Assembly (NCBI GenBank): GCA_036821485.1 | Contig: DAISJM010000001.1 | Span: forward strand, 1 to 64,000 | DNA: 64,000 bases | Origin: DAISJM01 sp036821485 | GTDB lineage: Bacteria > Verrucomicrobiota > Kiritimatiellia > CAIQIC01 > JAGNIJ01 | Reading direction: 5' to 3' | The notes under the pieces: generated by a model | What the model was told of the DNA's origin: nothing | Database searches by the model: none | The model's input: only the letters and a program-made list of their open reading frames with translations | Translations under genes and position numbers: made by a program | Shown here: positions 41,881 through 50,640 of the stretch, in pieces | Layout of the letters: each line of letters begins with the position of its first letter | Numbering within the stretch: the stretch's first letter is position 1

Positions 41881-42684
41881 ATGAGAACACTTAAAGTCCT
41901 GCCTGTCGTGTTCATGGTTCTGTTGTTGGTTTCCGCGGTGAGTTCCTTTGGCGATCCTGACGCACTGTTGCGGACACTCACGCCGCGCGGTTACGTCAGC
42001 GATTTCGCCGGGGTCTTTGCCACGAACGACCTCGCGATGCTCAACGGCTTCCTCAAGCAGCTCGAGGATCAGACCACGGCGGAGATAGCCGTGGTCACCG
42101 TGAAGACGCTGGATGGTGGCGAGATCAGTGACTTCGCGAATCGTCTTTTCAAAAAGTGGGGCATCGGCCAGAAGAAGAAGGACAACGGCGTGCTGCTGAT
42201 TACGGCCGTCGACGATCGCAATGTCTGGATTGAAGTGGGTTATGGGCTTGAAGGCGCAATCCCGGATGCGCGCGCGGGGCGGATTCTTGATGAGCAGGTT
42301 GTTCCGGAATTCAAAGAAGGACGTCATGCGTCGGGGTTGATTCGCGGTGCGCAAGCGCTGGCGGGAATCGTTGCGGCAGAATCCGGCATCACGCTGACCA
42401 ATCTTCCTCCCGGCATGGCGGCGGTTGTTACACCCGTGGCGCCCCCGGTCGTGGCGACCACATCGCAGGGCTCGCCGTTGGCGCCCCTCGTGTTCTTCGG
42501 ACTATTCTTTGGCATGATTGGATTCCTCGTCTTTGCCGCAAAGAAGGGGTGGATCAAGCCGACCAAGGCCGGCGGAGGCCGCATCGGCCGCTCGTCCGGC
42601 GGTGGCGGTGGTGGCGGCGGAGGCTCAGGAGGGGGATTTGGTGGTGGCAGCTCCGGTGGTGGCGGAGCAGGGCGGAGCTGGTAA
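41881..42684 (+). CDS. TPM-domain (YgcG-like) membrane protein with a Gly/Ser-rich tail
   Basis: A 267-residue exported protein. A signal peptide (VVFMVLLLVSAVSSFG) precedes a TPM domain at about 35-165 with GYVSDFAGVF, TTAEIAVVTVK, FANRLFKKWGIGQKKKDNGVLL, and VGYGLEGAIPDA, all family hallmarks. One transmembrane helix follows at about 205-222 and the C-terminus is GGGGGS-like, ending GRSW. TPM proteins sit outside the inner membrane and usually neighbour LemA, as here (LemA begins 22 bases downstream). Weak phosphatase activity has been reported for some members; the main role is unclear. Confidence 0.88.
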   Translation: MRTLKVLPVVFMVLLLVSAVSSFGDPDALLRTLTPRGYVSDFAGVFATNDLAMLNGFLKQLEDQTTAEIAVVTVKTLDGGEISDFANRLFKKWGIGQKKKDNGVLLITAVDDRNVWIEVGYGLEGAIPDARAGRILDEQVVPEFKEGRHASGLIRGAQALAGIVAAESGITLTNLPPGMAAVVTPVAPPVVATTSQGSPLAPLVFFGLFFGMIGFLVFAAKKGWIKPTKAGGGRIGRSSGGGGGGGGGSGGGFGGGSSGGGGAGRSW

Positions 42685-42705
42685 GACATCTTAAAGGAGA
42701 ACCGG

Positions 42706-43263
42706 ATGAAGAAAGCATTGATCATTCTGGCCGTGGTTGCCGTTGTGCTGGTGCTGATGGCTGTGGGTATTCGGAACAACCTGGTGACGCTGGACGAGGA
42801 CGTCAATACGGCGTGGGCGCAGGTGGAGACCGTGCTGCAACGGCGGTATGATCTCATCCCCAACCTTGTGAACACGGTCAAGGGCTACGCGACGCACGAG
42901 AAGGAGCTGTTCGAAAACGTGACCCGGTTGCGCAGTCAGTGGGGCGAGGCCAAGACGCCGGAAGCCAAGATCCAGGCGGCCAACCAGCTCGAGTCGACGT
43001 TGAGCAAGTTGCTGGTGGTGTCCGAGAATTATCCCGAATTGAAGGCCAATCAGAATTTCATGGCGTTGCAGGATGAGTTGTCGGGAACGGAGAACCGAAT
43101 TTCGGTTGAGCGCCGCCGCTATAACGAATCGGTGCGCGCCTACAACGTCGCGGTTCGCCGCTTTCCGGCGAGCATGTTTGCCGGCATGTTCGGCTTCGTG
43201 AAGAAGGACGCCTACTTCGAAGCAGCCGAGGCCGCAGCCGCGGCGCCAAAAGTGGAGTTCTAG
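42706..43263 (+). CDS. lemA: LemA family membrane protein (copy 2)
   Basis: A 185-residue LemA protein with one N-terminal helix (ALIILAVVAVVLVLMAVGI) and the family core: VNTAWAQVETVLQRRYDLIPNLVNTV, YATHEKELFENV, and ENYPELKANQNFMALQDELSGTENRISV. An Ala-rich tail ends VEF. It has an AAAGGAG ribosome-binding site and follows a TPM gene, the usual partner. It differs clearly from copy 1 at 9570-10130, which pairs with HtpX. Confidence 0.9.
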   Translation: MKKALIILAVVAVVLVLMAVGIRNNLVTLDEDVNTAWAQVETVLQRRYDLIPNLVNTVKGYATHEKELFENVTRLRSQWGEAKTPEAKIQAANQLESTLSKLLVVSENYPELKANQNFMALQDELSGTENRISVERRRYNESVRAYNVAVRRFPASMFAGMFGFVKKDAYFEAAEAAAAAPKVEF

Positions 43264-43271
43264 GCTTTGGA

Positions 43272-43293
43272 GGGCGGCGGTTCGCCGTCGCCC
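43272..43293. terminator. UUCG-tetraloop hairpin between convergent genes
   Basis: GGGCGGCGG-TTCG-CCGTCGCCC forms a 9-bp stem with one G-U pair and a UUCG loop, eight bases past the lemA stop and just beyond the end of the minus-strand gene. It lacks a T run but is well placed to act as a two-way transcription barrier. Confidence 0.6.
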
Positions 43294-43294
43294 T

Positions 43295-43531
43295 TCAGTA
43301 ATTGAACAGGTCTTTCAGCGCGTGGGTCTTTCCCGAGGCGCGGTTCAGCGCATTGAGAATCTTCGATTGCACGTTGGGCGTGAGCCGCCGCCCTTTGCAC
43401 GCGCGCGCGACCATCTTGTGGGTGATCTGTTCCGTCGACGCGGCAACGAGGTCGTGGGATTTCAGCCCCAGTTCCGCGAGTATCTGTGCCACGGGCTGGG
43501 GGCCGAGATTTCTCTCTTCGTGGGTGTTCAT
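43295..43531 (-). CDS. Small conserved-type cytoplasmic protein
   Basis: A 78-residue basic protein without membrane segments, starting MNTHEERNLGPQPVAQILAE. It is helical and has the look of a small DNA- or RNA-binding helix-turn-helix (SHDLVAASTEQITHKMVARACKGRRLTPNVQSKILNAL). I recognise the LGPQP...HDLVAASxEQxTHKMVARAxKGRxLT pattern from short uncharacterised proteins but know no function. Its end abuts the hairpin at 43272-43293. It follows the iron-sulfur protein gene by 7 bases on the same strand. Confidence 0.65.
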   Translation of the reverse strand: MNTHEERNLGPQPVAQILAELGLKSHDLVAASTEQITHKMVARACKGRRLTPNVQSKILNALNRASGKTHALKDLFNY

Positions 43532-43538
43532 CTGCGTG

Positions 43539-44684
43539 TCATTGCCGCATCTTGAGGGCCACTTTCAGCAGTGTCTTCCACTGGCCGAGCGGTCCTTTCT
43601 TGTTTGCGAGGATGGCGTCATAGAGCGCTTCGTCGTCTTTCGGCGGAGTGGCTTCCTGTTCCTTCTTTATGAGGCGGAGCGCTTCAGCCGGGCACGTCGT
43701 CACACACAGTCCGCATCCGATGCAGCGGCTGAGATTGATCTGCGCGGTGCCGTTGGGTCCATCCAGGGTGATGGCTTTGACCTGGCAGCGGTCGACGCAC
43801 TGGCCGCAACCGGTGCATGCATCGGCGTTGACCTGCGCGAAGTAGTTGCTGGTCCAGAAGTCGATGGGATGCGGCAGGAATTTCTGAAACGACAACATTC
43901 CGCAACAGCAGCCGCAGCATGAACAGACGAAGGAGGGCTTCTGCGTGTTGGAGGGCTGGACCACGAGGCCGTCGTCCTGATTTTGCTGCAGGATGGTGAG
44001 TACCTCGTCGCGCGTGATCTCGCGGCCCTTTCCTCGGCGGAGCACCATTGCGGCAACGTGACCGAATCCCAGGCAGGTCTCTTTGCGTGAGGTTTGCTTG
44101 CACGGCTTGCGCCGCATCGCCGCGCCTTCGCGGCAGATGCAGTTGAGCACGACGAACGGCGCTTCAGCATCGCGGACGATCGCGCGGACCTCATCGTACG
44201 TGGCGACGGCATGCTCCACGGGAAGACTCTTGTGCACGGGGATGGTCCGCATCTGCGGCGGTTTCACGGCGAGGAACGACTTTCCAAAATCGAGCGTCCT
44301 CATGTACGCGCCCGCCGCGGCCAGAAAATCACGGGCTGGTTCCCCATCCTGGCCTTCATACATGCCGACGACCAGCGGCATAAGGAGCCATGTGTCGTTG
44401 CCGCCGCTGCGCTTCCAGCCGATCGAACCCTTTGCAAGCATTTCGTTGAGCAGCTTCGCGGTCTGCTCGGCGGAGAACTCGGGCGCTGCGCGATCGACCA
44501 CCTCCTGAGTGAGCGAGGGCTGTCCGGAGAGATACAACGCGAGACGTGCCTCGTCGGGCGAGAAGAGCTTCTCCAACAGACGCAGGTCCGCAGCGGAGCG
44601 CGTGGCCGGAAATCCGACCGCCTGCCGGTCGAGATGGCGTTGGAGTAGGCGGTAGACCGGGTTGTGATGGGTGTTCTTCTTCAT
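43539..44684 (-). CDS. Multi-iron-sulfur ferredoxin-like protein
   Basis: A 381-residue cytoplasmic protein. An N-terminal winged-helix-like region (about 45-120) is followed by a Cys region with CICREG and KETCLGFG (about 185-210), a dense CSCCGCCCGML cluster (about 265-275), and two [4Fe-4S] ferredoxin motifs, CTGCGQCVDRC and CIGCGLCVTTCP, at about 308-350. It resembles a family of ferredoxin-type proteins of anaerobes with unknown partners. The start at 44684 was chosen as the first ATG before the conserved HHNPVYRLL region. It diverges from the Ehr-type operon and could hand electrons to it. Confidence 0.75.
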   Translation of the reverse strand: MKKNTHHNPVYRLLQRHLDRQAVGFPATRSAADLRLLEKLFSPDEARLALYLSGQPSLTQEVVDRAAPEFSAEQTAKLLNEMLAKGSIGWKRSGGNDTWLLMPLVVGMYEGQDGEPARDFLAAAGAYMRTLDFGKSFLAVKPPQMRTIPVHKSLPVEHAVATYDEVRAIVRDAEAPFVVLNCICREGAAMRRKPCKQTSRKETCLGFGHVAAMVLRRGKGREITRDEVLTILQQNQDDGLVVQPSNTQKPSFVCSCCGCCCGMLSFQKFLPHPIDFWTSNYFAQVNADACTGCGQCVDRCQVKAITLDGPNGTAQINLSRCIGCGLCVTTCPAEALRLIKKEQEATPPKDDEALYDAILANKKGPLGQWKTLLKVALKMRQ

Positions 44685-44925
44685 GACTTGGCGTTCCGTG
44701 GCGGACGATGGTGAACCGTCGGCGTGGCGTGAACAAGGAGGAAGTGGCGGAGCGATTCTGGCTGCGAGGCCTCCAATGGCATTGAATGTAACATTGGCAA
44801 ATATCGACATAAGTATTGCATAGTGAACGTATTACACAAATGGAACGCGTTGTTGGGTGTGATTATAGTGCCTACAGTTTGACATTTGTTCCTATATGGT
44901 GTCTTTTGTGTCTTGCGGTTGAAGC
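44685..44925. promoter_or_regulatory. AT-rich divergent control region of the iron-sulfur gene and the Ehr-type operon
   Basis: This 241-base stretch is much richer in A and T than the genes around it. On the plus strand a perfect TTGACA is at 44879-44884, about 40 bases before the regulator start, but no -10 box matches well at 16-18 bases. The ribosome-binding region before 44926 is weak. Confidence 0.45.
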
Positions 44926-45627
44926 ATGAAGCTATCTGTCAAAGATGCAGCGACCTTGATGGGCGTTGCGCCGAAGACGATCTACCGGTGGATCCAGGAT
45001 TCAGGACTGCCGGCGTATCGCATTGAAGGCCAGTACCGTCTGAACCGGACGCTCTTGTTGGAATGGGCGCGTGCAAAGCGGATCAACGTGGCCGCGCCGT
45101 TGTTTGACGAACCCTCTTCCGGACCCATGCCGCAACTCAGTGACGCTGTGAAGGACGGCGGAATCTTCTACCGCGTTGAGGGAACGGATGTGGCATCCGT
45201 GCTGCGTTCCATCGTCGGGCTTCTCCGTCTGCCGGAGGTGGTGGATCGGGAGTTCATTCTCCAGGCGTTGCTCGCGCGCGAGCGGTTGCAGTCCACGGGT
45301 ATCGGCGATGGATTTGCGATTCCGCATGTCCGCAACCCGGTGGTCCTCGAAGTCGACAAGCCTTCTGTGGCTTTGTGCTTCCTCGAGAAGCCCATCGAGT
45401 TCGGTTCGCTGGATGGCCAACCTGTTCAGATTCTGTTCACGCTTGCGTGTCCCAATGTGCGCACGCATCTGCATCTTCTTTCTCGACTGTCGTTCTGCTT
45501 GCAGGACGCCGGGTTCAAGGCCTTGCTGAAGCGCCAGGCAACCCGGGAAGAAATCATGGGCGACATCCAGCGGATTGAATCCTCCCTGCCTGCGCCGAGC
45601 GCTTTGCAGGAAAGCCCACGCCCATGA
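44926..45627 (+). CDS. HTH-PTS EIIA (PtsN-like) fusion regulator
   Basis: A 233-residue cytoplasmic protein. Residues 1-50 are a MerR/excisionase-type helix-turn-helix (SVKDAATLMGVAPKTIYRWIQDSGLPAYRI). Residues about 75-225 are a PTS EIIA type 2/PtsN domain with the phospho-His in GIGDGFAIPHVRNP and ITFTLACP-like core ILFTLACPN. It should sense PTS phosphorylation and bind DNA. Its stop overlaps the HyfB-like start by 4 bases, so it is part of the membrane-complex operon. No EI or HPr gene is in the window. Confidence 0.8.
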   Translation: MKLSVKDAATLMGVAPKTIYRWIQDSGLPAYRIEGQYRLNRTLLLEWARAKRINVAAPLFDEPSSGPMPQLSDAVKDGGIFYRVEGTDVASVLRSIVGLLRLPEVVDREFILQALLARERLQSTGIGDGFAIPHVRNPVVLEVDKPSVALCFLEKPIEFGSLDGQPVQILFTLACPNVRTHLHLLSRLSFCLQDAGFKALLKRQATREEIMGDIQRIESSLPAPSALQESPRP

Positions 45628-47593
45628 TGCCGTTTGTCGTCGTTCTCCTTGTCTTGCTGGCGGGCAGTGCTTTGTCACTGGCCTTCCGCCGCTTCCCCGT
45701 TTCGGCCTCCTGGCTCGGAACCGGCAGCGTGGTGGCGGGCAGTGTTCTTGGGCTCGCGTTTGCGGTACGCATTTTGTGGATGGGCGCTTCGCTCAGCTAT
45801 TCCGTTTCATGGCCGTTGCCGTACGCGACGTTGTCGCTGGGCGTGGACCCCATGTCTGCGTTTTTCATGCTGCCGCTCTTCATCCTGTCGCCGCTCGCAG
45901 CGCTGTATGGCGCGGCCTATCTCCGCCATGGCGCACACGCGGTGCGCTGCGGTGAGGCCGGCTTCTTCCTTAACTTGCTTGTGGCGTCGATGGCGCTGGT
46001 GCTGGCGGCGCGAAACACCGTCCTCTTCCTGGTGGCATGGGAAGTGATGGCGCTGAGTTCCTTTGCGATGGTGGTGTTTGACCGGGAGGACGAGTCCGCG
46101 CGTGATGCGGGTTGGAGCTATCTTGTGGCCTCGCAGGCGGGCACGGCGTTCCTCTTTTTTCTGTTCCTGCTGATGGGGCGTGGGGCCATGGGCTTCGACG
46201 ATTTTGCCGCCCCGGACTCGCCCAGGCGCGCCGCCTTGCTGTTTCTCCTCGCGGTCGTTGGGTTCGGAACGAAGGCCGGGTTCATGCCGCTGCACATCTG
46301 GTTGCCGCGCGCGCATCCGGCCGCGCCCAGCCACATCTCCGCCTTGATGTCGGCGGTGATGATCAAGATGGGCATCTATGGACTGGTTCGAACGCTGATG
46401 ATCCTCGGGCCGTTGCCGGTGTGGTGTGCGTACGTGATGATCGGCCTGGGTATTTCTTCGGGCGTACTGGGTGTGATGTTCGCGCTGGCGCAGCAGGACA
46501 TCAAGAAGGTGTTGGCTTACTCGAGCGTGGAGAACATTGGGATCATCGCATTGGGTCTCGGGCTGGGCATGTTGGGGCGGGCGATTGACCAACCCGCGCT
46601 GGCCTTTCTTGGATTTGCGGCGGCGCTGCTTCACGTGCTGAATCACGCGTTGTTTAAAGGTCTGTTGTTTTTCGGTGCGGGAAGCATTGCGCACGTCACG
46701 CACACGCGCGATCTCGATGTGCTGGGTGGATTGAGTCGGCGCATGCCGTGGACCGCCGCGACGTTCCTCGCAGGGTCGGCGGCGATCTGCGGATTGCCGG
46801 TGCTGAACGGTTTGTCGGCGAGTTCCTTCTTTATCTCGGTTCGTTTCGCGCGTTGGCCGGTGCGAGCGCCGGCCCGGCACTTGCGGCCGTCGGCATACTG
46901 CTGGGGCTCGCATTGATTGGTGGTCTTGGGGTGGCGTGTTTCACGCGCGTGTTCTCCGCAGTATTTCTCGGTCAGCCGCGGTCGGCGGCTGCGGAGCGCG
47001 GTTCCGATCCGGGAATACTGATGACCGGGCCGATGGTGTTGCTGGCGCTGGCCTGTTTTGCGATCGGCCTCGCCGGCCCGGTGGTCGTGCGCGCTTTGGC
47101 CGGGGTGACGGGGTCGCTCGCGGGGTGCGCGGGGGTGTCGTGCGCGCTGCCGGGTGCGATGTGGCCGCTCTACGGCCTGACGCTGCTGCTGGGGTGTACG
47201 CTGCTGTTGGGCTTGTTCGTGGCGGTGACGCGTCGCTCGTTGCTGGCCGGTCGCGACGTGCGTGAAGCGGACACGTGGGGGTGCGGCTACACGGCGGCTT
47301 CCGCGAGAATGCAGTACACGGCGACATCTTTTGCTGCTCCGCTGACGCATTTCTTTGGCGGCATCCTGCGTGTGATTCGAGCGGGCGGACCCGTGCGCGG
47401 TCTGTTTCCCGAGCCGTCGCAACTGGCCACTCGCGTTCCCGATGTCTTCGAAAAGACTCTGTTCGGGCGCCCCGCCCGCTGGGTGGTGGCGAGGATGACC
47501 GTGCTGCGCAAGTTCCAGCATGGCCGGATGAATCTCTACATCCTCTATATAGCACTCACGCTGCTGGCGTTGATGTTGTGGAAGCTGACATGA
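45624..47593 (+). CDS. hyfB: HyfB-like proton-pumping membrane subunit, split by a frameshift
   Basis: A NuoL/M/N-family antiporter-like subunit of an Ehr/hydrogenase-4-type complex. The first frame (45624 to about 46810) has the NuoL/M core: VAWEVMALSSF, KAGFMPLHIWLPRAHPAAPSHISALMS, AYSSVENIGII and LNHALFKGLLFF. It then passes into nonsense after CGLPVLNG, while the -1 frame continues the family sequence FVGEFLLYLGSF and runs to 47593. One base is missing near 46809-46812 (aacggtttgtc, where aacggNtttgtc is expected). With it restored the protein is about 656 residues, the usual HyfB length. It may be a sequencing error or a real mutation; no slippery heptamer for programmed shifting is visible. 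The joined gene starts with ATG overlapping the regulator stop. Confidence 0.85.
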
Positions 47594-48504
47594 CGATGTG
47601 GTTACAGAAATGCCCGGGCATCCTTCTGGCGCTGTTGCTGGCGCCGGCGGTGTCCGGTGTGATCAACAAGGTCAAGGCGCTCTTCGCGGGCCGCCGCGGT
47701 CCGCCCGTGCTGCAGCTCTATTTTGATCTCTTCAAGTTGCTCGCCAAGGGCGCGGTGTACAGCCGGACCACGTCGTGGCTTTTCCGCGCGGGGCCGGTGG
47801 TCAGCGTGGCGGCGCTTATCTCGGTGCTGCTGATCATCCCCTTCGGCGGGCCCTCGCTGCTTTCGTTCCCGGGCGACCTTGCCGTTGGATTCTACCTGCT
47901 GGCGATCGCGCGCTTCTTCACCGTGCTGGCTGCGATGGACACGGGATCGAGCTTTGAAGGCATGGGCGCGAGCCGCGAAGTGCAGTTCTCCGCGCTGGCG
48001 GAGCCGGCGCTTTTCCTCGGCTTCGCCGTGTTGATTCGCATGACGGGCCAGTTCTCGTTTTCGGAAATCTTCGGCAGCATGACGGCGTCGACCTGGGCCA
48101 CGCAAGCCCCGGCGCTGATCCTCGTGGCGGTTGTGTTGATGGTGGTGCTGCTGGCGGAAAATGCGCGCATCCCGGTGGATGATCCCAACACGCATCTCGA
48201 ACTCACGATGATTCACGAGGTGATGGTGTTGGATCATGGTGGTCCGGACTTCGCACTGATTCTCTATGCCTCGTCATTGAAACTCTGGGTGTTTGCATCG
48301 TGGTTTGCCGGCCTCGTGGTGCCGCGCGGTGTCGGATCACCTGCGGCATCGCTCGCCGCGACGCTGGGCGGCGTGCTGCTCGCGGCGGTACTGGTGGGCG
48401 TGATTGAGTCGATCATGGCGCGGCTGCGCCTGCTGCGAGTGCCGCAACTTCTGCTGGGGGCGGCCGCGCTGGCGGCCGTGGCCCTGTTGCTTGTGATGAA
48501 ATGA
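47590..48504 (+). CDS. hyfC: HyfC/NuoH-like membrane subunit
   Basis: A 304-residue polytopic membrane protein of the NuoH/HycD family that links the peripheral arm to the proton-pumping subunits. Key family segments are RRGPPVLQLYFDLFKLLAKG, AALDTGSSFEGMGASRE in the form AAMDTGSSFEGMGASREVQ, and ENARIPVDDPNTHLELTMIHEVM. About eight transmembrane helices are visible. The ATG at 47590 overlaps the HyfB stop by 4 bases. Confidence 0.9.
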   Translation: MTMWLQKCPGILLALLLAPAVSGVINKVKALFAGRRGPPVLQLYFDLFKLLAKGAVYSRTTSWLFRAGPVVSVAALISVLLIIPFGGPSLLSFPGDLAVGFYLLAIARFFTVLAAMDTGSSFEGMGASREVQFSALAEPALFLGFAVLIRMTGQFSFSEIFGSMTASTWATQAPALILVAVVLMVVLLAENARIPVDDPNTHLELTMIHEVMVLDHGGPDFALILYASSLKLWVFASWFAGLVVPRGVGSPAASLAATLGGVLLAAVLVGVIESIMARLRLLRVPQLLLGAAALAAVALLLVMK

Positions 48505-49151
48505 GGAATGTGCACGTGATGGATCTTCTGCTCATGTTGGTGATCCTGACGAACCTGCGCCTGCTGGCGTCGAGCCGGCTCGGCGCGTGCATCTGGTGGA
48601 CGGCCGGGCAGGGCTTCGTGCTGGGCTGGCTCACCATCGCTGCGGCTTGGCCGCATCCGGCCGTGGAGACCTGGGGTCTGGGTGTTTTGGCGGCCGGGCT
48701 TAAGGGCATCGTGTTCCCGTGGCTGTTGTTCCGGACGCTTCGGCTGGTCGATGTGCGGCGCGAGGTGGAACCGTATGTCGGCTTCAACGTGTCGCTCGGC
48801 ATGGGGCTGGCCATGCTGTTCGCGGCATTCGCGCTGGCGCGGCGCTTGCCGTTGCCCGCGGGTCTCGAGAGCACGTTGTGGATGCCCGCGGCATTCTTTT
48901 CCCTCTTTGCCGGTCTGTTCCTGATTGTGGCCCGCAAGACGGCGGTGATGCAGGTGATCGGTTACCTCGTGATGGAGAACGGCATCTTCGCGTTTGGCGC
49001 GGCCGGTGTTCGTCACGAACCGCTGCTGCTGGAACTCGGCATCCTGCTCGATCTTTTTGTGGCGGTGTTCGTTATGGGGATCGCGGTGTTTCATATCGCG
49101 CGCGATTTCGACCACATCAATGTGGACCGCCTGACGTCGTTGAGGGAATGA
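48501..49151 (+). CDS. hyfE: HyfE-like membrane subunit
   Basis: A 216-residue membrane protein with about six helices, of the HyfE/NuoK-like type. It begins NVHVMDLLLMLVILTNLRLLASS and has the core QVIGYLVMENGIFAFG near 152-167 and HEPLLLELGILLDLFVAVFVMGI near 172-194, typical of HyfE. The C-terminal IARDFDHINVDRLTSLRE tail is cytoplasmic. It overlaps the HyfC stop by 4 bases and lies 4 bases before the next gene. Confidence 0.88.
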   Translation: MRNVHVMDLLLMLVILTNLRLLASSRLGACIWWTAGQGFVLGWLTIAAAWPHPAVETWGLGVLAAGLKGIVFPWLLFRTLRLVDVRREVEPYVGFNVSLGMGLAMLFAAFALARRLPLPAGLESTLWMPAAFFSLFAGLFLIVARKTAVMQVIGYLVMENGIFAFGAAGVRHEPLLLELGILLDLFVAVFVMGIAVFHIARDFDHINVDRLTSLRE

Positions 49152-49155
49152 CCGG

Positions 49156-50640
49156 ATGAGAAGCGACTGGATACCCTATGCGCTGGTGGCCATGCCGATG
49201 CTGGCGGGCCTCATGGCGTTTGTGCTGAAGTCGGACCGTGTGCGCCGCATTCTGCTGCTGCTTGCGGCGGCCGGGCATCTCGCGTTGACGCTGGCGGCAC
49301 TGCGGCTGCACCCGGAACCCGTTCCCGGTTCATGGATTGCGCTGGATGATGCGGGTCTGCTCTTCCTGTTGTTGACCAGCGTTCTGTTCTTTGCCGCTGC
49401 GGTTTACGCGCAGGTCTATCTGCGGACCGAATCCGTAAGCGAGCATCGGGACCCCGAGGGGGAGAGCCTTCTTTTTGACAACGCGCCGGAGGCAGTCTTC
49501 ACGGGTTGCCTGCTGATGTTCCTCGGAACGATGACGCTGGTGGAAGTTGGCCGTCATCTCGGCATGATCTGGGTGGGCGTCGAGGCGACGACGCTGGCGA
49601 GCGCGCCGCTGATCTACTTCCATCGCCATCACCGCTCGCTGGAGGCGGTGTGGAAATATCTCATGATCTGTTCGGTGGGCATTGCGCTTGCGTTGCTGGG
49701 TCTCTTTGCGTTGGCATCCGTCGAGTCGCTGCCCTCGATGCAGTTTGACGACGTGCTGCGCAGTGCGGCGGGTGTCCCTCCGGCATGGCTCAAGGCGGCG
49801 TTCATTCTGATGTTGGTCGGCTATGGCACGAAGATGGGCCTGGCCCCGATGCATACGTGGCTGCCGGACGCGCACAGCGAGGCGCCGTCGCTGGTTTCCG
49901 CGCTGCTGTCCGGTTCGCTGCTGAATTGTGCATTTCTCGCGCTGTGGCGCATGGCGCAGGTTTGTTTCGCGGCCGGGCTGGATCGTTTCGTGCAGGATCT
50001 TTTCCTCGTGCTGGGTTTTGTTTCGATCGGTCTCGCGGCGGTGTTCATCGTAAGCCAGCGCGACTTCAAGCGGTTGCTGGCGTATTCGAGCGTGGAGAAT
50101 ATGGGCATCCTGGCCGTGGGCGCGGGACTGGGCCCGGCCGGTGCGGCGGGCGCGTTCCTGCATGCGGTGAATCATTCACTGATCAAGGCGGCGTTGTTCC
50201 TGCTCGCGGGGAATCTGTTGGTGCTCTATGGCTCGCGGTCGACCGATGCGGTGCGTGGCGCATGGCGCAGCGCACCGGCGACAGCGCGGCTGTGGCTGTT
50301 CGGTCTCCTCGCGATCGGCGGTATGCCGCCGTTCGGCACGTTCATCAGCAAGTTCACCGTCTTCAAGGCGGCGCTGGACACGGGACATTTTATCCTCGGC
50401 GCGCTGCTGCTGGGGTTGCTGCTCGTGGTGTTCGCCGCGATGTCGCGCGTAGGCCTGAAGATGGTCATGGGTGCCCCGTCGCCTGTGCCCGGGGCGTCGC
50501 GCCGCGTGGGGCCGGTGGCCATGTGGGTGGCGCCGTCCCTGATCCTCTTGAGCCTCTCGCTTGTGCTGGGCCTTTACTTGCCCGGGTTTCTCGGTGGCCT
50601 GATTCAGCGTGCTGCGGGAGCGGCGGGGGTGTGGCCGTGA
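49156..50640 (+). CDS. hyfF: HyfF-like proton-pumping membrane subunit
   Basis: A 494-residue NuoL/M/N-family subunit with about 13-14 transmembrane helices. Conserved features are the Glu-containing WVGVEATTLASAPLIY helix (near 138-153), KMGLAPMHTWLPDAHSEAPSLVSALLSG (near 230-257), LLAYSSVENMGILAVG (near 310-325) and HSLIKAALFLLAGN. It is one of two antiporter-like subunits of the complex and would move protons or sodium across the membrane. Confidence 0.9.
   Translation: MRSDWIPYALVAMPMLAGLMAFVLKSDRVRRILLLLAAAGHLALTLAALRLHPEPVPGSWIALDDAGLLFLLLTSVLFFAAAVYAQVYLRTESVSEHRDPEGESLLFDNAPEAVFTGCLLMFLGTMTLVEVGRHLGMIWVGVEATTLASAPLIYFHRHHRSLEAVWKYLMICSVGIALALLGLFALASVESLPSMQFDDVLRSAAGVPPAWLKAAFILMLVGYGTKMGLAPMHTWLPDAHSEAPSLVSALLSGSLLNCAFLALWRMAQVCFAAGLDRFVQDLFLVLGFVSIGLAAVFIVSQRDFKRLLAYSSVENMGILAVGAGLGPAGAAGAFLHAVNHSLIKAALFLLAGNLLVLYGSRSTDAVRGAWRSAPATARLWLFGLLAIGGMPPFGTFISKFTVFKAALDTGHFILGALLLGLLLVVFAAMSRVGLKMVMGAPSPVPGASRRVGPVAMWVAPSLILLSLSLVLGLYLPGFLGGLIQRAAGAAGVWP

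Noticed and set aside
44790..44825. Sigma54 promoter before the Ehr-type operon
   Set aside because: TGGCA and TTGCA are present but 22 bases apart instead of the required 12.
46790..46820. Programmed ribosomal frameshift in the HyfB-like gene
   Set aside because: No X XXY YYZ slippery heptamer is present at the break (frame reads aac ggt ttg tcg), and relatives are encoded in one frame. A base error or mutation is simpler.
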